The notes under the pieces are model-generated. The model was not told where the DNA came from and made no database searches. It worked only from the letters and a program-made list of their open reading frames with translations. A DNA stretch of 64,000 nucleotides from Bradyrhizobium iriomotense (GTDB lineage Bacteria; Pseudomonadota; Alphaproteobacteria; Rhizobiales; Xanthobacteraceae), in contig NZ_JAFCJZ010000021.1 of NCBI RefSeq assembly GCF_018130765.1, positions 62,001-126,000 of the forward strand. Direction: 5' to 3'. Below, one piece after another: positions 26,611-35,207 of the stretch; position 1 is the stretch's first letter, and each line of letters begins with the position of its first letter. The position numbers and the translations under genes were made by a program.

Positions 26611-26786
26611 GCAACCCATGAAACCGCCTTGACTTCGGCCACATCTCCGCAGAAAGAGCCGGGGCCTCACGACTGATTTGGCTCCCGGCCACGAGCACAC
26701 AAGCCAACTCGTTGAAGAAGCTACACTTCTTTCCGCGACCCCAACCTCGCTTCGCTTCTTTCGCCCCGTCCCCCTATACTGAGTTG

Positions 26787-27749
26787 ATGCAAGACCAGAT
26801 GCGCAGCTATCTCGACTTCGAAAAGCCCGTCGCCGAGCTCGACTCCAAGGTCGACGAATTGCGCGCGCTCGCCGCCACCGGCACCGACATCAGCGACGAG
26901 GTCGGCCGGATCGAGGACAAGGCGGCGCAGGCGCTGGCGGACCTCTATACGAACCTGACGCCGTGGCAGAAGACGCTGGTCGCGCGGCATCCGCAGCGGC
27001 CGCATTTCAACGACTTCATCAAGGGGCTGATCACCGAATTCACCCCGCTCGCCGGCGACCGCAAGTTCGGCGAGGACGAGGCGCTGGTCGCCGGCTTCGG
27101 CCGCTTCCGCGGCGAGCCGATCTGCGTGATGGGCCAGGAGAAGGGCGATTCCACCGAGAGCCGCATCCGGCACAATTTCGGCATGGCGCGGCCTGAAGGC
27201 TATCGCAAATGCGTGCGATTGATGGAGATGGCCGAGCGGTTCGGCCTGCCGGTGCTGTCGCTCGCCGATTCCGCCGGCGCCTATCCCGGCATCGGCGCCG
27301 AGGAGCGCGGCCAGGCCGAAGCGATCGCGCGCTCGACCGATGCCTGCATGGCGCTGACCGTGCCGAACGTCGCCATCATCACCGGCGAGGGCATGTCGGG
27401 CGGAGCCATCGCCATCACCACCGCCAACAAGGTGCTGATGCTGGAGCACGCGATCTACAGTGTGATCTCGCCGGAGGCGGCGTCCTCCATCCTCTGGCGC
27501 GACGGCACCAAGGCGCAGGAAGCCGCCAACAACATGAAGATCACCGCCCAGGACATGCTCCGCTTCGGGGTGATCGACCAGATCCTGAAAGAGCCGGTCG
27601 GCGGCGCCCACCGCGATCCCGCCGCCATGATCGCCACCACCGGCGATGCCATCGCCAAGGCCTTTGACGAGCTCCGAGGCATGGACGGCGACGCCATCCG
27701 CAAGCAGCGGCGGCAGAAATTCCTCGATATCGGCCGGAAACTGGGCTGA
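26787..27749 (+). CDS. accA: Acetyl-CoA carboxylase carboxyltransferase subunit alpha
   Basis: Alpha subunit of the carboxyltransferase that makes malonyl-CoA for fatty acid synthesis. From MQDQMRSYLDFEKPVAELDS the protein has 320 residues. It contains the biotin/CoA-binding signatures of the family, such as GFGRFRGEPICVMGQEKG, FGMARPEGYRK, SLADSAGAYPGIGAEERGQ and GEGMSGGAIAI. The longer frame from 26712 is not family-like. Followed by a family D repeat. Confidence 0.95.
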   Translation: MQDQMRSYLDFEKPVAELDSKVDELRALAATGTDISDEVGRIEDKAAQALADLYTNLTPWQKTLVARHPQRPHFNDFIKGLITEFTPLAGDRKFGEDEALVAGFGRFRGEPICVMGQEKGDSTESRIRHNFGMARPEGYRKCVRLMEMAERFGLPVLSLADSAGAYPGIGAEERGQAEAIARSTDACMALTVPNVAIITGEGMSGGAIAITTANKVLMLEHAIYSVISPEAASSILWRDGTKAQEAANNMKITAQDMLRFGVIDQILKEPVGGAHRDPAAMIATTGDAIAKAFDELRGMDGDAIRKQRRQKFLDIGRKLG

Positions 27750-27769
27750 TTCGGGCCGATTCCGGTGCC

Positions 27770-27858
27770 GTAGGGTGGGTTAGCCGAAGGCGTAACCCAC
27801 CACTGCCCGTCCCCGCGGAACCAAAAGAGGTGGGTTACGCTGCGCTAACCCACCCTAC
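27770..27858. repeat. Repeat family D (GTAGGGTGGGTTAGC)
   Basis: GTAGGGTGGGTTAGCCGAAG then GCGTAACCCACC at the left; GGTGGGTTACGCTGCGC then TAACCCACCCTACG at the right. The rest of the gap to 28189 (~330 bases) is unremarkable, with no gene recognised. Confidence 0.8.
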
Positions 27859-28189
27859 GAAGCGCCCCCGGTAACCCCGCGTTAACCCTTTTTTTGCCCA
27901 AATCGGCGATCTCAGTGACGGTTTGGCCGCAAGGCCCAAGTTCCGGCCCAGTTTCAAGTTACGCCAGTTTAAGTCTCTGTTGACCACACCTTTGGGCCAA
28001 CGCCCTCGTGATCCCCGCTCGGGTTGCGACCACATGACCCAGAGGTTAGAATTTTAATCAATGGCTTCAGGGCATAAGCGCTGGAGCGTGGTCTGAACGA
28101 GCCCGCCGCGGCGGGTGGTTTTCCGGTCGGATCATGCGCCAAAAGAATTGGGGTTCGCGCTCCTTGCCCGGCACGGTGTGGGGTCCATC

Positions 28190-29764
28190 TTGATTTCTCG
28201 TTCGCTTGCTCGCGCGCTCTTGGCTTCGGTTGCGCTGATGACGGCCAGCGTCCTGCTGGCCGGCTGCGACACCGACCAGGTCTCGCTCGCGACCAACGCC
28301 AAGGCCAACCAGCCGGTGCCGCCAAAGCTTCTCGCCGCGATGGTCGAGAAGGACATGGATCTGCAATCGCCGATCCTGGTGCGCCTGTTCAAGCAGGAGG
28401 CCGAGCTCGAGGTCTGGAAGCAGACCCGCAACGGCCAGTTCGCGCTGCTCAAGACCTATCCGATCTGCCGCTGGTCCGGTGACCTCGGCCCCAAGGTGCG
28501 CGAAGGCGACCGCCAGGCGCCGGAAGGATTCTACTCGATCAATCCGAGCCAGATGAATCCGCAATCGGCGTACTACCTGTCGTTCAACACGGGTTACCCG
28601 AACGCGTTCGACAAGGCGCTGGGCCGCACCGGCTCGCAGCTGATGGTGCACGGCGACTGCTCCTCGCGCGGCTGCTACGCGATGACGGACGAGCAGATCG
28701 CGGAGATCTATTCGCTGGGCCGCGAATCCTTCTTCGGCGGCCAGAAGGCGTTCCAGCTGCAGGCCTATCCGTTCAAGATGACGCCGGTGAACATGGCCAA
28801 GCACCGGAACAATCCGAACATGGCCTTCTGGAAGATGATCAAGGAAGGCTACGATCATTTCGAGGTGACGCGGCAGGAGCCGAAGGTCGATTTCTGCGAG
28901 AAGAAGTACGTCTTCGACGCCACGAAGCCGGCCGACGCCAAGCGCGATCCGGTGTTCGACGCCTCGGCAAAATGCCCGGCCTATGTGATCCCCGAGGACG
29001 TCGCCAGCGCCGTGCGCGAGAGGCAGTCGCGCGACGAAGCCGAATACGCCAAGCTGGTCGCCAAGGGCACCCCGGTGGCGCGTATGAACACCGGCATCGA
29101 CGGCGGCATGAACAAGATCTTCGCCGCCAAGATTCCGGAAGGCTCGACGGGCCTGTCGGAAGGCGCCGAAGGCACCACGCTGCAGATGCTGGCGATGGCG
29201 AAGGCGCCGGGCACGATCCCCGGACACGTCAATCCGCCGAAGCCGAATCTCGACGCGGTCGCGACCGCGCCTGCGCCGCAGGAAGAGCCGGTCGTCGCCG
29301 TTAGCGCGCCCGCGACCAACACGCGCGTCGCCGCAGCTCAGCCCGCCGAGAAATCGCAAGGCGGCGGCTTCTTCTCCAACCTCGGCCGCAAGATGGGCCT
29401 CGGCACCGCCGACACCACGGCGACGACCACGCCTCCGCCGCCGCAGGCCACCGCGTCTGTCGCTCCGGCCGCTGCCTCCACGACGCCGCCGACCGCGGCA
29501 TCGCGGCTGAAAGCCGCGGTGACGCGCTTCGTGCCAGGGCATGACAAGTCCAAGGACGCCGCGAAGGACACGCCGAAGCCGGCAGTGGCCGCCGCCAAGC
29601 CGGCAGAACCGCCGAAGCCGCAGCCCGACACGCGCCTCGCCCAGACCCGCCCCGCGCTGAAGCCGTCGGTGAACGACGGTGCAGGTGACAGCGGGCAGAT
29701 GGCGGGGGCCGCGCCGGTGGTGTCGTCGAACTCGTTCGACAGCCGCTTTGGGGCGATGAAGTAG
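28190..29764 (+). CDS. L,D-transpeptidase lipoprotein (YafK-type)
   Basis: Starting at TTG 28190 the product begins with a lipoprotein signal: basic ISRSLAR, hydrophobic ALLASVALMTASVLLAGC, giving lipobox LAGC with Cys26. The catalytic domain covers ~55-290: GDLGPKVREGDRQAPEGFYS and HGDCSSRGCYAMT with His154 and the likely nucleophile Cys162, typical of the YafK branch. It cross-links or anchors proteins to peptidoglycan, outside the cytoplasm. The C-terminal ~230 residues are an Ala/Pro/Lys-rich low-complexity tail, as in Bradyrhizobium homologues. The start codon is uncertain; a GTG 15 bases upstream is an alternative. Confidence 0.88.
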   Translation: MISRSLARALLASVALMTASVLLAGCDTDQVSLATNAKANQPVPPKLLAAMVEKDMDLQSPILVRLFKQEAELEVWKQTRNGQFALLKTYPICRWSGDLGPKVREGDRQAPEGFYSINPSQMNPQSAYYLSFNTGYPNAFDKALGRTGSQLMVHGDCSSRGCYAMTDEQIAEIYSLGRESFFGGQKAFQLQAYPFKMTPVNMAKHRNNPNMAFWKMIKEGYDHFEVTRQEPKVDFCEKKYVFDATKPADAKRDPVFDASAKCPAYVIPEDVASAVRERQSRDEAEYAKLVAKGTPVARMNTGIDGGMNKIFAAKIPEGSTGLSEGAEGTTLQMLAMAKAPGTIPGHVNPPKPNLDAVATAPAPQEEPVVAVSAPATNTRVAAAQPAEKSQGGGFFSNLGRKMGLGTADTTATTTPPPPQATASVAPAAASTTPPTAASRLKAAVTRFVPGHDKSKDAAKDTPKPAVAAAKPAEPPKPQPDTRLAQTRPALKPSVNDGAGDSGQMAGAAPVVSSNSFDSRFGAMK

Positions 29765-29874
29765 CGGGCTACGTTCTCCGCCAGGCGTCCGGTTCCTTTC
29801 AGGATAGGTCGGAGTAGGAATGTCCGCGCGCCCGCAAGCGCTCCGGATCACTTGTCTCGAATAATATCCTGCCT

Positions 29875-29903
29875 ATGATATACGTCTCCAGGCTGGATAT
29901 CAT
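29875..29903. promoter_or_regulatory. Inverted repeat before toxin-antitoxin operon
   Basis: ATGATAT at 29875-29881 and ATATCAT at 29897-29903, spacer 15 bases, a perfect 7-bp inverted repeat ending 10 bases before the antitoxin start. Candidate operator for autoregulation by the AbrB-type antitoxin. Confidence 0.4.
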
Positions 29904-29913
29904 GGAGGCAAGC

Positions 29914-30144
29914 ATGCTGGTTTCCAAATGGGGTAACAGCCTCGCGGTCCGGTTGCCCAAGGCGCTCGTCGAGGCCCTCAATCTCTCACCCGGCGACGAG
30001 CTCAACGTTGTCGATGCCTCGAAGGGCCAGATCGCGGTGGAAAAGGTCGACAAGCGGGCCGAGTTTCTCAAGCAAGTCGAGCAGTTCCGGTTTCCCCTGC
30101 CCGAGGGCTATAAGTTCGACCGCGACGAAGCCAACGAGCGGTGA
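29914..30144 (+). CDS. vapB: AbrB/MazE-type antitoxin
   Basis: A 76-residue protein beginning MLVSKWGNSLAVRLPKALVE, the swapped-hairpin SpoVT-AbrB DNA-binding motif, followed by a C-terminal toxin-binding tail (FRFPLPEGYKFDRDEANER). ATG at 29914 has GGAGG five bases upstream. The stop overlaps the toxin start in GTGA. It should bind its operator (see the inverted repeat upstream) and neutralise the PIN toxin. Confidence 0.88.
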   Translation: MLVSKWGNSLAVRLPKALVEALNLSPGDELNVVDASKGQIAVEKVDKRAEFLKQVEQFRFPLPEGYKFDRDEANER

Positions 30145-30545
30145 GCGCGTTCTTCGACAGCAATATCCTGATTTATGCCTACTCGACCGACATCCGGCGG
30201 GACCGCGCGCTGAACACGATTGCCAGCGGCGGCGTCATCAGCACACAGGTGCTGAACGAGTTCACCAACGTGCTGCGCAAGAAACAGAAACAGGACTGGT
30301 CGATCATCGAGGCCGCCGTGCGCTCGATTCGTTTCCGCTTCCCCGACATCGTGCCACTCACAGCCGACACGCACGCTGCAGCGCTCACGCTCGCCCGTGA
30401 TCACAACCTCGCATTCTATGACGCGTTGATCGTCGCTACCGCGATCGAGGCAGGCTGCGACTCACTTTACAGCGAAGACATGCAGCACGGCCGCAGCATC
30501 GGCGGGCTCACGATCATCAATCCGTTTCTTGCGAGCGCCCCCTGA
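30141..30545 (+). CDS. vapC: PIN-domain toxin, VapC family
   Basis: A 134-residue PIN domain. The acidic residues that bind metal for RNA cleavage are present: Asp6 (FFDSNIL), Glu40 (VLNEFTN), Asp94 (FYDALIV) and Asp113 (YSEDMQHG). GTG start overlaps the antitoxin stop, GTGA. Toxins of this group inhibit translation by cleaving tRNA or rRNA; the target here is unknown. Autonomous type II pair. Confidence 0.9.
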   Translation: MSAFFDSNILIYAYSTDIRRDRALNTIASGGVISTQVLNEFTNVLRKKQKQDWSIIEAAVRSIRFRFPDIVPLTADTHAAALTLARDHNLAFYDALIVATAIEAGCDSLYSEDMQHGRSIGGLTIINPFLASAP

Positions 30546-30572
30546 GCAAAGCGAGCGGTCTGACAACTGCCC

Positions 30573-31268
30573 CTACGGCGCCAGATACCGCATCAGCTCC
30601 GGATTGCCCCTCACCTCGCCTGCCTGCCCCTGCAACGCGACCCTGCCGCGGTCCAGCACATAGGCGTAGTCGGCAACGCGCAGCGCCAAATCGAGATGCT
30701 GCTCGACGATGATGACGGCGATCTCTTTCGCGAGCTCGATCAGGCGCTCGGTGATCTCCTCGATGACGCCGATCCAGACGCCCTCCGTCGGCTCGTCCAG
30801 CAGCAGCAGTTTTGGATCCCCTAACATGGCGCGACCGATGGCGAGCATCTTGCGCTCGCCGCCGGAGAGCGTGCCGGCGGGCTGGTCGAGGCGCTGGCCG
30901 AGTTTCGGGAAGATGGTCAGCACGCGGTCGACGGCAGAGGTGTCCTTGCTCGCGAGCGAGCCGACGGCAAGATTGTCGCGCACCGACAGGCGCGCGAACA
31001 CCGAATGCTCCTGCGGGACGTAGCCGATGCCGGCGCGGACGCGCTCCTGGGTGGCGCGGCGGCTGATGTCGCGGCCATCGAAGGCGACCTCGCCCTTCCA
31101 CGCCGGCAGCTCGCCGACGATGGTCTTCATCAGCGTGGTCTTGCCGGCGCCGTTGCGCCCGAGCACCGCGACGCCGCCGCGCCAGGGGATGCCGAGCGTG
31201 ACGTCGAACAGGACCTGGCTGCGGCCATAGCCGGCGTCGAGATGCTTGATGTCCAAAAATTCAGGCAC
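30573..31268 (-). CDS. ABC transporter ATP-binding protein, LivF/UrtE type
   Basis: Walker A GRNGAGKTT, signature LSGGERKM and Walker B LLLLDEPTEG are intact in 231 residues. The DEPTEG form and short length match the UrtE/LivF second ATPase of branched-chain amino acid or urea/amide transporters. The last gene of the minus-strand transporter operon; its ATG overlaps the preceding ATPase gene by eight bases. Cytoplasmic, paired with the ATPase encoded upstream. Confidence 0.9.
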   Translation of the reverse strand: MPEFLDIKHLDAGYGRSQVLFDVTLGIPWRGGVAVLGRNGAGKTTLMKTIVGELPAWKGEVAFDGRDISRRATQERVRAGIGYVPQEHSVFARLSVRDNLAVGSLASKDTSAVDRVLTIFPKLGQRLDQPAGTLSGGERKMLAIGRAMLGDPKLLLLDEPTEGVWIGVIEEITERLIELAKEIAVIIVEQHLDLALRVADYAYVLDRGRVALQGQAGEVRGNPELMRYLAP

Positions 31269-31992
31269 GGCGCAGATAAATCTCCTGGACGGATTTGTTG
31301 GCCTGGATCTCGGACACCGTGCCTGAGGCCAGCACCTTGCCCTGGTCGAGCACAGTCAGGCGGTCGCAAATGTCGCGGATGAAATCGAGGTCGTGCTCGA
31401 CGATGACCAGCGAGCAGTGTTTCTTGATCGGCTGCAGCAATTCGCCGGTGACGCGGCGCTCCTCCAGGCTCATGCCGCCGGTCGGCTCGTCGAGCAAAAG
31501 CAATTTCGGCTTGCCGGCGAGCGCCATGGCGATCTCCAGCCATTGCTGCTGGCCGTGCGACAACGCGGCCGCGGCATCGAAGGCGCGGTCGGCGAGACGG
31601 AACAGCGTCAGCATGGTCATGACCTGGTCGTGCAGCGCACCGCGCGTGCGCGAGAACACGAGGTCGAACAGCGAGGACTGCGCCTGCAGCGCCAGCAGGA
31701 TGTTGTCGTAGAGCGTCAGCGTCGGCAGCACGCTGGTGATCTGGAACTTCAGGCTCATGCCGGCCCGGGCCCGCTCGGTCGGCGTGAACGCGGTGATGTC
31801 GGTGTTGACGAAGGAGACTTTTCCTTGTGTCGGCACTTCGGCACCGGCGATGCACTTCATCAGCGTGCTCTTGCCGGAGCCGTTCGGGCCGATCAGGCCG
31901 TGAAACTCGTTCTCGCCGACGGTGAGCGCGGCACCATCGAGGGCAGTGAGCTTGCCGAAGACTTTCTTGATCCCTGCGGCCTCAAGGAGCAT
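31261..31992 (-). CDS. ABC transporter ATP-binding protein, LivG/UrtD type
   Basis: From MLLEAAGIKKVFGKLTALDG the protein has 243 residues with Walker A GPNGSGKST, Walker B LLLLDEPTGG and a C-terminal basic tail. Start at 31992 is chosen because the frame from 32064 runs into the upstream permease gene. It overlaps that gene (stop 31982) and the next ATPase start (31268), so the operon is tightly coupled. Confidence 0.92.
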   Translation of the reverse strand: MLLEAAGIKKVFGKLTALDGAALTVGENEFHGLIGPNGSGKSTLMKCIAGAEVPTQGKVSFVNTDITAFTPTERARAGMSLKFQITSVLPTLTLYDNILLALQAQSSLFDLVFSRTRGALHDQVMTMLTLFRLADRAFDAAAALSHGQQQWLEIAMALAGKPKLLLLDEPTGGMSLEERRVTGELLQPIKKHCSLVIVEHDLDFIRDICDRLTVLDQGKVLASGTVSEIQANKSVQEIYLRRA

Positions 31993-33085
31993 TGCGCTTC
32001 TCCTTGACGTTTTCCTTGACCCTGGCGCCAAAGCTTCCGACCCGCTCGCGCTCGCCCAGCACAAAGCTGATCAGGCCAAGCGGCCGGAACAGGATCACGA
32101 GCAGCAGCAGCAGGCCCAGAATGATCGGCCAGATGTCGCGGTAATTGTCCGACAGCCAGAAGCTGACGCCCTCGACGATCACGGTGCCGATGACCGCGCC
32201 GATCAACGTGCCGGAGCCGCCGAACAGGACGTAGAGCACGACCTGCGTCGAGACCACGACGCCGACCATGTTGGGCCAGACGAAGCCTTCGTGGAAGGCA
32301 TAGAGGCTTCCGGCGAGCCCTGCGATGGCGCCGCCGATGGCGAAGATGATCGCTTTCAGATGTTGCGCCTTGTAGCCGAAGAAGGCGATGCGCTGCTCGT
32401 TCTCGCGCAGGCCGGCGAGCGCAAGCCCGAACTGCGAGCGCACCAGGAAGCGGCAGAGCAGATAGACGGCGATGAGAATGCCGAGCACGAGATAGTAGAA
32501 GGCCGGACCTTCCGAGAATTCGTAACCGCCGAGCGTCATTGGCGCGATCGAGGGAATGCCGTTCTGGCCGCCGAGATAGTACCAGCCGCGCGCGAGGCGA
32601 TCGGCGGCGTAGGAGCCGGTGAGCGTGCCCAGCGACACGAAGATCACGCTGGAGGGATGCCGGCCCAGCAACAGGAAGCCGCCGAGCAGGAGCGCGAAGG
32701 TGAGGCCGATCAGCGTGCCCGCGGGTAGCACCAGGAAGATGTTGGTGATGTCGAGGTCGCGCGCGAGCAGCGCCACGCCATAGCCGGCCGAACCGAAGAA
32801 CAGGGCCTGGCCGAAGCTCATGATGCCGGCATAGCCCCAGACCAGGTCGAACGACAGCGCGAACAGCGCGAGGATGATCACGCGCGTCGCGAACACCGTG
32901 AGATAGTCCTGCAGCACCAGCGGCGCGAGCAGCGCCGCGACCAGCACGACGCCCTCCACGATCGGCAGGACTTTTCGTCCCGCGGCAGCTTTAGCCGCCG
33001 TTCCACCGCCAGCCACCGCGGCATCCACGTCCCCGCCGATCTCGGCGGGGATCGCCTGCTTCACTGCGCCCATCGCTTTCGGCAT
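31982..33085 (-). CDS. ABC transporter permease, LivM/UrtC type
   Basis: A 367-residue permease with ~9 hydrophobic segments after a ~40-residue Ala-rich polar N-terminus. The family motif is LRENEQRIAFFGYKAQHLKAI, and WGYAGIMSFGQALFFGSAGYG is typical of LivM. It pairs with the LivH-type permease (34314) and lies directly downstream of the substrate-binding protein (six-base gap). Imports amides, urea or amino acids; the substrate is not determinable from sequence. Confidence 0.92.
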   Translation of the reverse strand: MPKAMGAVKQAIPAEIGGDVDAAVAGGGTAAKAAAGRKVLPIVEGVVLVAALLAPLVLQDYLTVFATRVIILALFALSFDLVWGYAGIMSFGQALFFGSAGYGVALLARDLDITNIFLVLPAGTLIGLTFALLLGGFLLLGRHPSSVIFVSLGTLTGSYAADRLARGWYYLGGQNGIPSIAPMTLGGYEFSEGPAFYYLVLGILIAVYLLCRFLVRSQFGLALAGLRENEQRIAFFGYKAQHLKAIIFAIGGAIAGLAGSLYAFHEGFVWPNMVGVVVSTQVVLYVLFGGSGTLIGAVIGTVIVEGVSFWLSDNYRDIWPIILGLLLLLVILFRPLGLISFVLGERERVGSFGARVKENVKEKRNAP

Positions 33086-33091
33086 TCTACG

Positions 33092-34309
33092 TCAGCATTC
33101 CTTGGGATCGACGAGACCGTTGCTGCGGGCGACGATTTCGTAGTTCCCGCCCTTGGCGACCGCGGTGTACATCTTCATCTTGCAGTGCCGCTTGCCCGGG
33201 ACCATTTCGGCCGGTCCACCCGGACCTTCGGCGATCTTGGCATGGTCGAGGGTGGCGGCGACCGATTCACGGTCGATCTTGCCGGCTTCCTTCACGGCGG
33301 CTTCCCACAGCTTCAGGCCGCGATAGGTGCCGGTGGCGGCGCTGCCGGCTGCGAACAGGAAGTTGCCCGGGAAATCCTTTTCGTAGGCCGCCTGGATTTT
33401 TGCGTCGAACGGGCTCTCCTTGGTCAGCACCTTGAAATAATCGAGGCAGCTTGCGAGGCCTTCGATTTCGGCGGCCTGATTGATGTTGAGCGTGTTCTCG
33501 TCGTAGTAGACGCAGGCGAGGCGCCCGCCGTTCTTGAGGAAGCCCGCTTCATAGAGCTGCTTGAAGAACGGGCCGACACCGGGCGGAATGACGGTGTTGA
33601 AGACAACGTCGACCTTGTTGGAGATGATGCGGTTGACGGTCGCGGAGAAGTCGACCTGGTCGAGCGGATAGTATTCCTCGAACACGACCTCGCCGCCGTT
33701 GGACTCAATCACCTTGCGGGCATAGACGTTGAGCGTGTGCGGCCAGACATAGTTGGCGCTCGGCAGCGCGAACTTCTTGCCGCCGTTCTTGATCAGCCAG
33801 GGGATGAACTCGTCGCATTGCTGCGCCGGCGTCGGGCCGGTGCAGAACAGATAGGGCGTGCACTCCTTGCCCTCGTAGAGCTGCGGATAGATGTAGAGCG
33901 TCTTGCCGCGCGCCACGATCGGATCCTTGATCGCGTTGCGCATCGAGGAGGTGATGCCGCCCAGCACCATGTCGACCTTGTCGCGCTGAATCAGCTTTCG
34001 CACGTTGCCCACCGCAACGGATTCGTTGGAGGCGGTGTCCTCGATGTAGAGCTCGAGCGGACGGCCGAGCAGTCCGCCGGAATTGTTGATCTCCTTGATC
34101 ACCATCTTGGCGACATTGGCGTCGGCATTGCCGGCATAGGCGATCGGGCCGGTGAGGTCGGTGGCGATGCCGACCTTGATCGGGCCTTCCGCCGCGTTGG
34201 CCCAGTCGGCCGGGATCACCCAGCTGCCGACGCCGGTCGCAACCGCGCCGGTGGTGAAGGCGAAATTGGAGAGGAAACGGCGGCGTGTGAGCTGAGTGCG
34301 ATCAAACAT
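33092..34309 (-). CDS. ABC transporter substrate-binding protein, Tat-exported
   Basis: From MFDRTQLTRRRFLSNFAFTT the protein has 405 residues; RRRFLSN is a twin-arginine motif, so it is predicted to be folded before export to the periplasm. The body is a Peripla_BP-type (amide/urea and branched-chain amino acid) binding protein: GIATDLTGPIAYAGNAD, NSGGLLGRPLELYIEDTASN and YYPLDQVDFSATVNRI match urea/amide binders. Start 34309 is four bases from the stop of the upstream permease gene. It should deliver the amidase substrate or product-related amide. Confidence 0.9.
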   Translation of the reverse strand: MFDRTQLTRRRFLSNFAFTTGAVATGVGSWVIPADWANAAEGPIKVGIATDLTGPIAYAGNADANVAKMVIKEINNSGGLLGRPLELYIEDTASNESVAVGNVRKLIQRDKVDMVLGGITSSMRNAIKDPIVARGKTLYIYPQLYEGKECTPYLFCTGPTPAQQCDEFIPWLIKNGGKKFALPSANYVWPHTLNVYARKVIESNGGEVVFEEYYPLDQVDFSATVNRIISNKVDVVFNTVIPPGVGPFFKQLYEAGFLKNGGRLACVYYDENTLNINQAAEIEGLASCLDYFKVLTKESPFDAKIQAAYEKDFPGNFLFAAGSAATGTYRGLKLWEAAVKEAGKIDRESVAATLDHAKIAEGPGGPAEMVPGKRHCKMKMYTAVAKGGNYEIVARSNGLVDPKEC

Positions 34310-34313
34310 GTGG

Positions 34314-35171
34314 CTAAACCCCTTTTCCAGCGATGAGGCCCTGCGGGCGGAATTTGATGAAGACAATGGCGAGCACGAAGACGAGGACGTCGGCGACGAC
34401 GGGCGCCATCACCCATGGCAGTGCGGCACTCAGCGTGCCGATGACGCCTGCGCCCGCGACCGGTCCGATGAAGGAACCGACGCCGCCGACCATGACCGCG
34501 ACAAAGCCCTGGATCAGGAAGCGCAGGCCGAGATCGGCAAACAGGCTGAACACCGGCACGATCAGAGCGCCGGCAAGGCCGGCGAGCGCGGCACCGAACG
34601 CGAAGGTGGCGCCGTAGATCAGCGGCGTGGAGATGCCGGAGGCACGCGCCAGCGACGGGTTCTCCAGCGTGGCGCGGACGCGCAAACCAAAACTCGTGCG
34701 CGACAGCAGCAAATAGCAGCCGCCCATCACCAGCAGCGTGATGACGATGATGGTGAAGCGCCAGGCCGAGATGTGCATGGCGCCGATATCGATCGAGCCG
34801 CCGATCGGCTCGGGCACGGTGAGATAGAAGCCGCCGATCAGGCCGCGCACGGATTCGCGGATGATGAGGCCGAGCGCATAGGTGCCGAGCATGGCGACGA
34901 TGGGCGCGGCATAGAAGCGGCGGATGATCAGCGCCTCCAGTACGAAGCCGAGCGCGCCGACCACGAAGGGTGCCGCGACCATGCCCGCCCAGATCGGCAG
35001 GCCCTTGGCGTAGGCGAGATAGGTGATGTAGGCCCCGAGCAGGACGAACTCGCCTTGCGCGAAGTTGAAGATGCCCATCATGCTGGCGATGATCCCGAGC
35101 CCCAGCACGATCAGGACGATGATCGCGCCGAAGCTCAGGATCTCGAACGCCGCGACGAACGCGTTAGCCAT
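34314..35171 (-). CDS. ABC transporter permease, LivH/UrtB type
   Basis: A 285-residue permease with ~8 helices. GIFNFAQGEFVLLGAYITYL near the N-terminus and GFVAVMVGGVGSFIGPVAGAGVIG near the end are the family signatures. It lies between the amidase and the substrate-binding protein in the operon, with the first 36 bases of gap to the amidase. Confidence 0.92.
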   Translation of the reverse strand: MANAFVAAFEILSFGAIIVLIVLGLGIIASMMGIFNFAQGEFVLLGAYITYLAYAKGLPIWAGMVAAPFVVGALGFVLEALIIRRFYAAPIVAMLGTYALGLIIRESVRGLIGGFYLTVPEPIGGSIDIGAMHISAWRFTIIVITLLVMGGCYLLLSRTSFGLRVRATLENPSLARASGISTPLIYGATFAFGAALAGLAGALIVPVFSLFADLGLRFLIQGFVAVMVGGVGSFIGPVAGAGVIGTLSAALPWVMAPVVADVLVFVLAIVFIKFRPQGLIAGKGV

Positions 35172-35207
35172 GCGTTGGTCGTCCGCTTATCTGCATCACT
35201 ATCTCGC

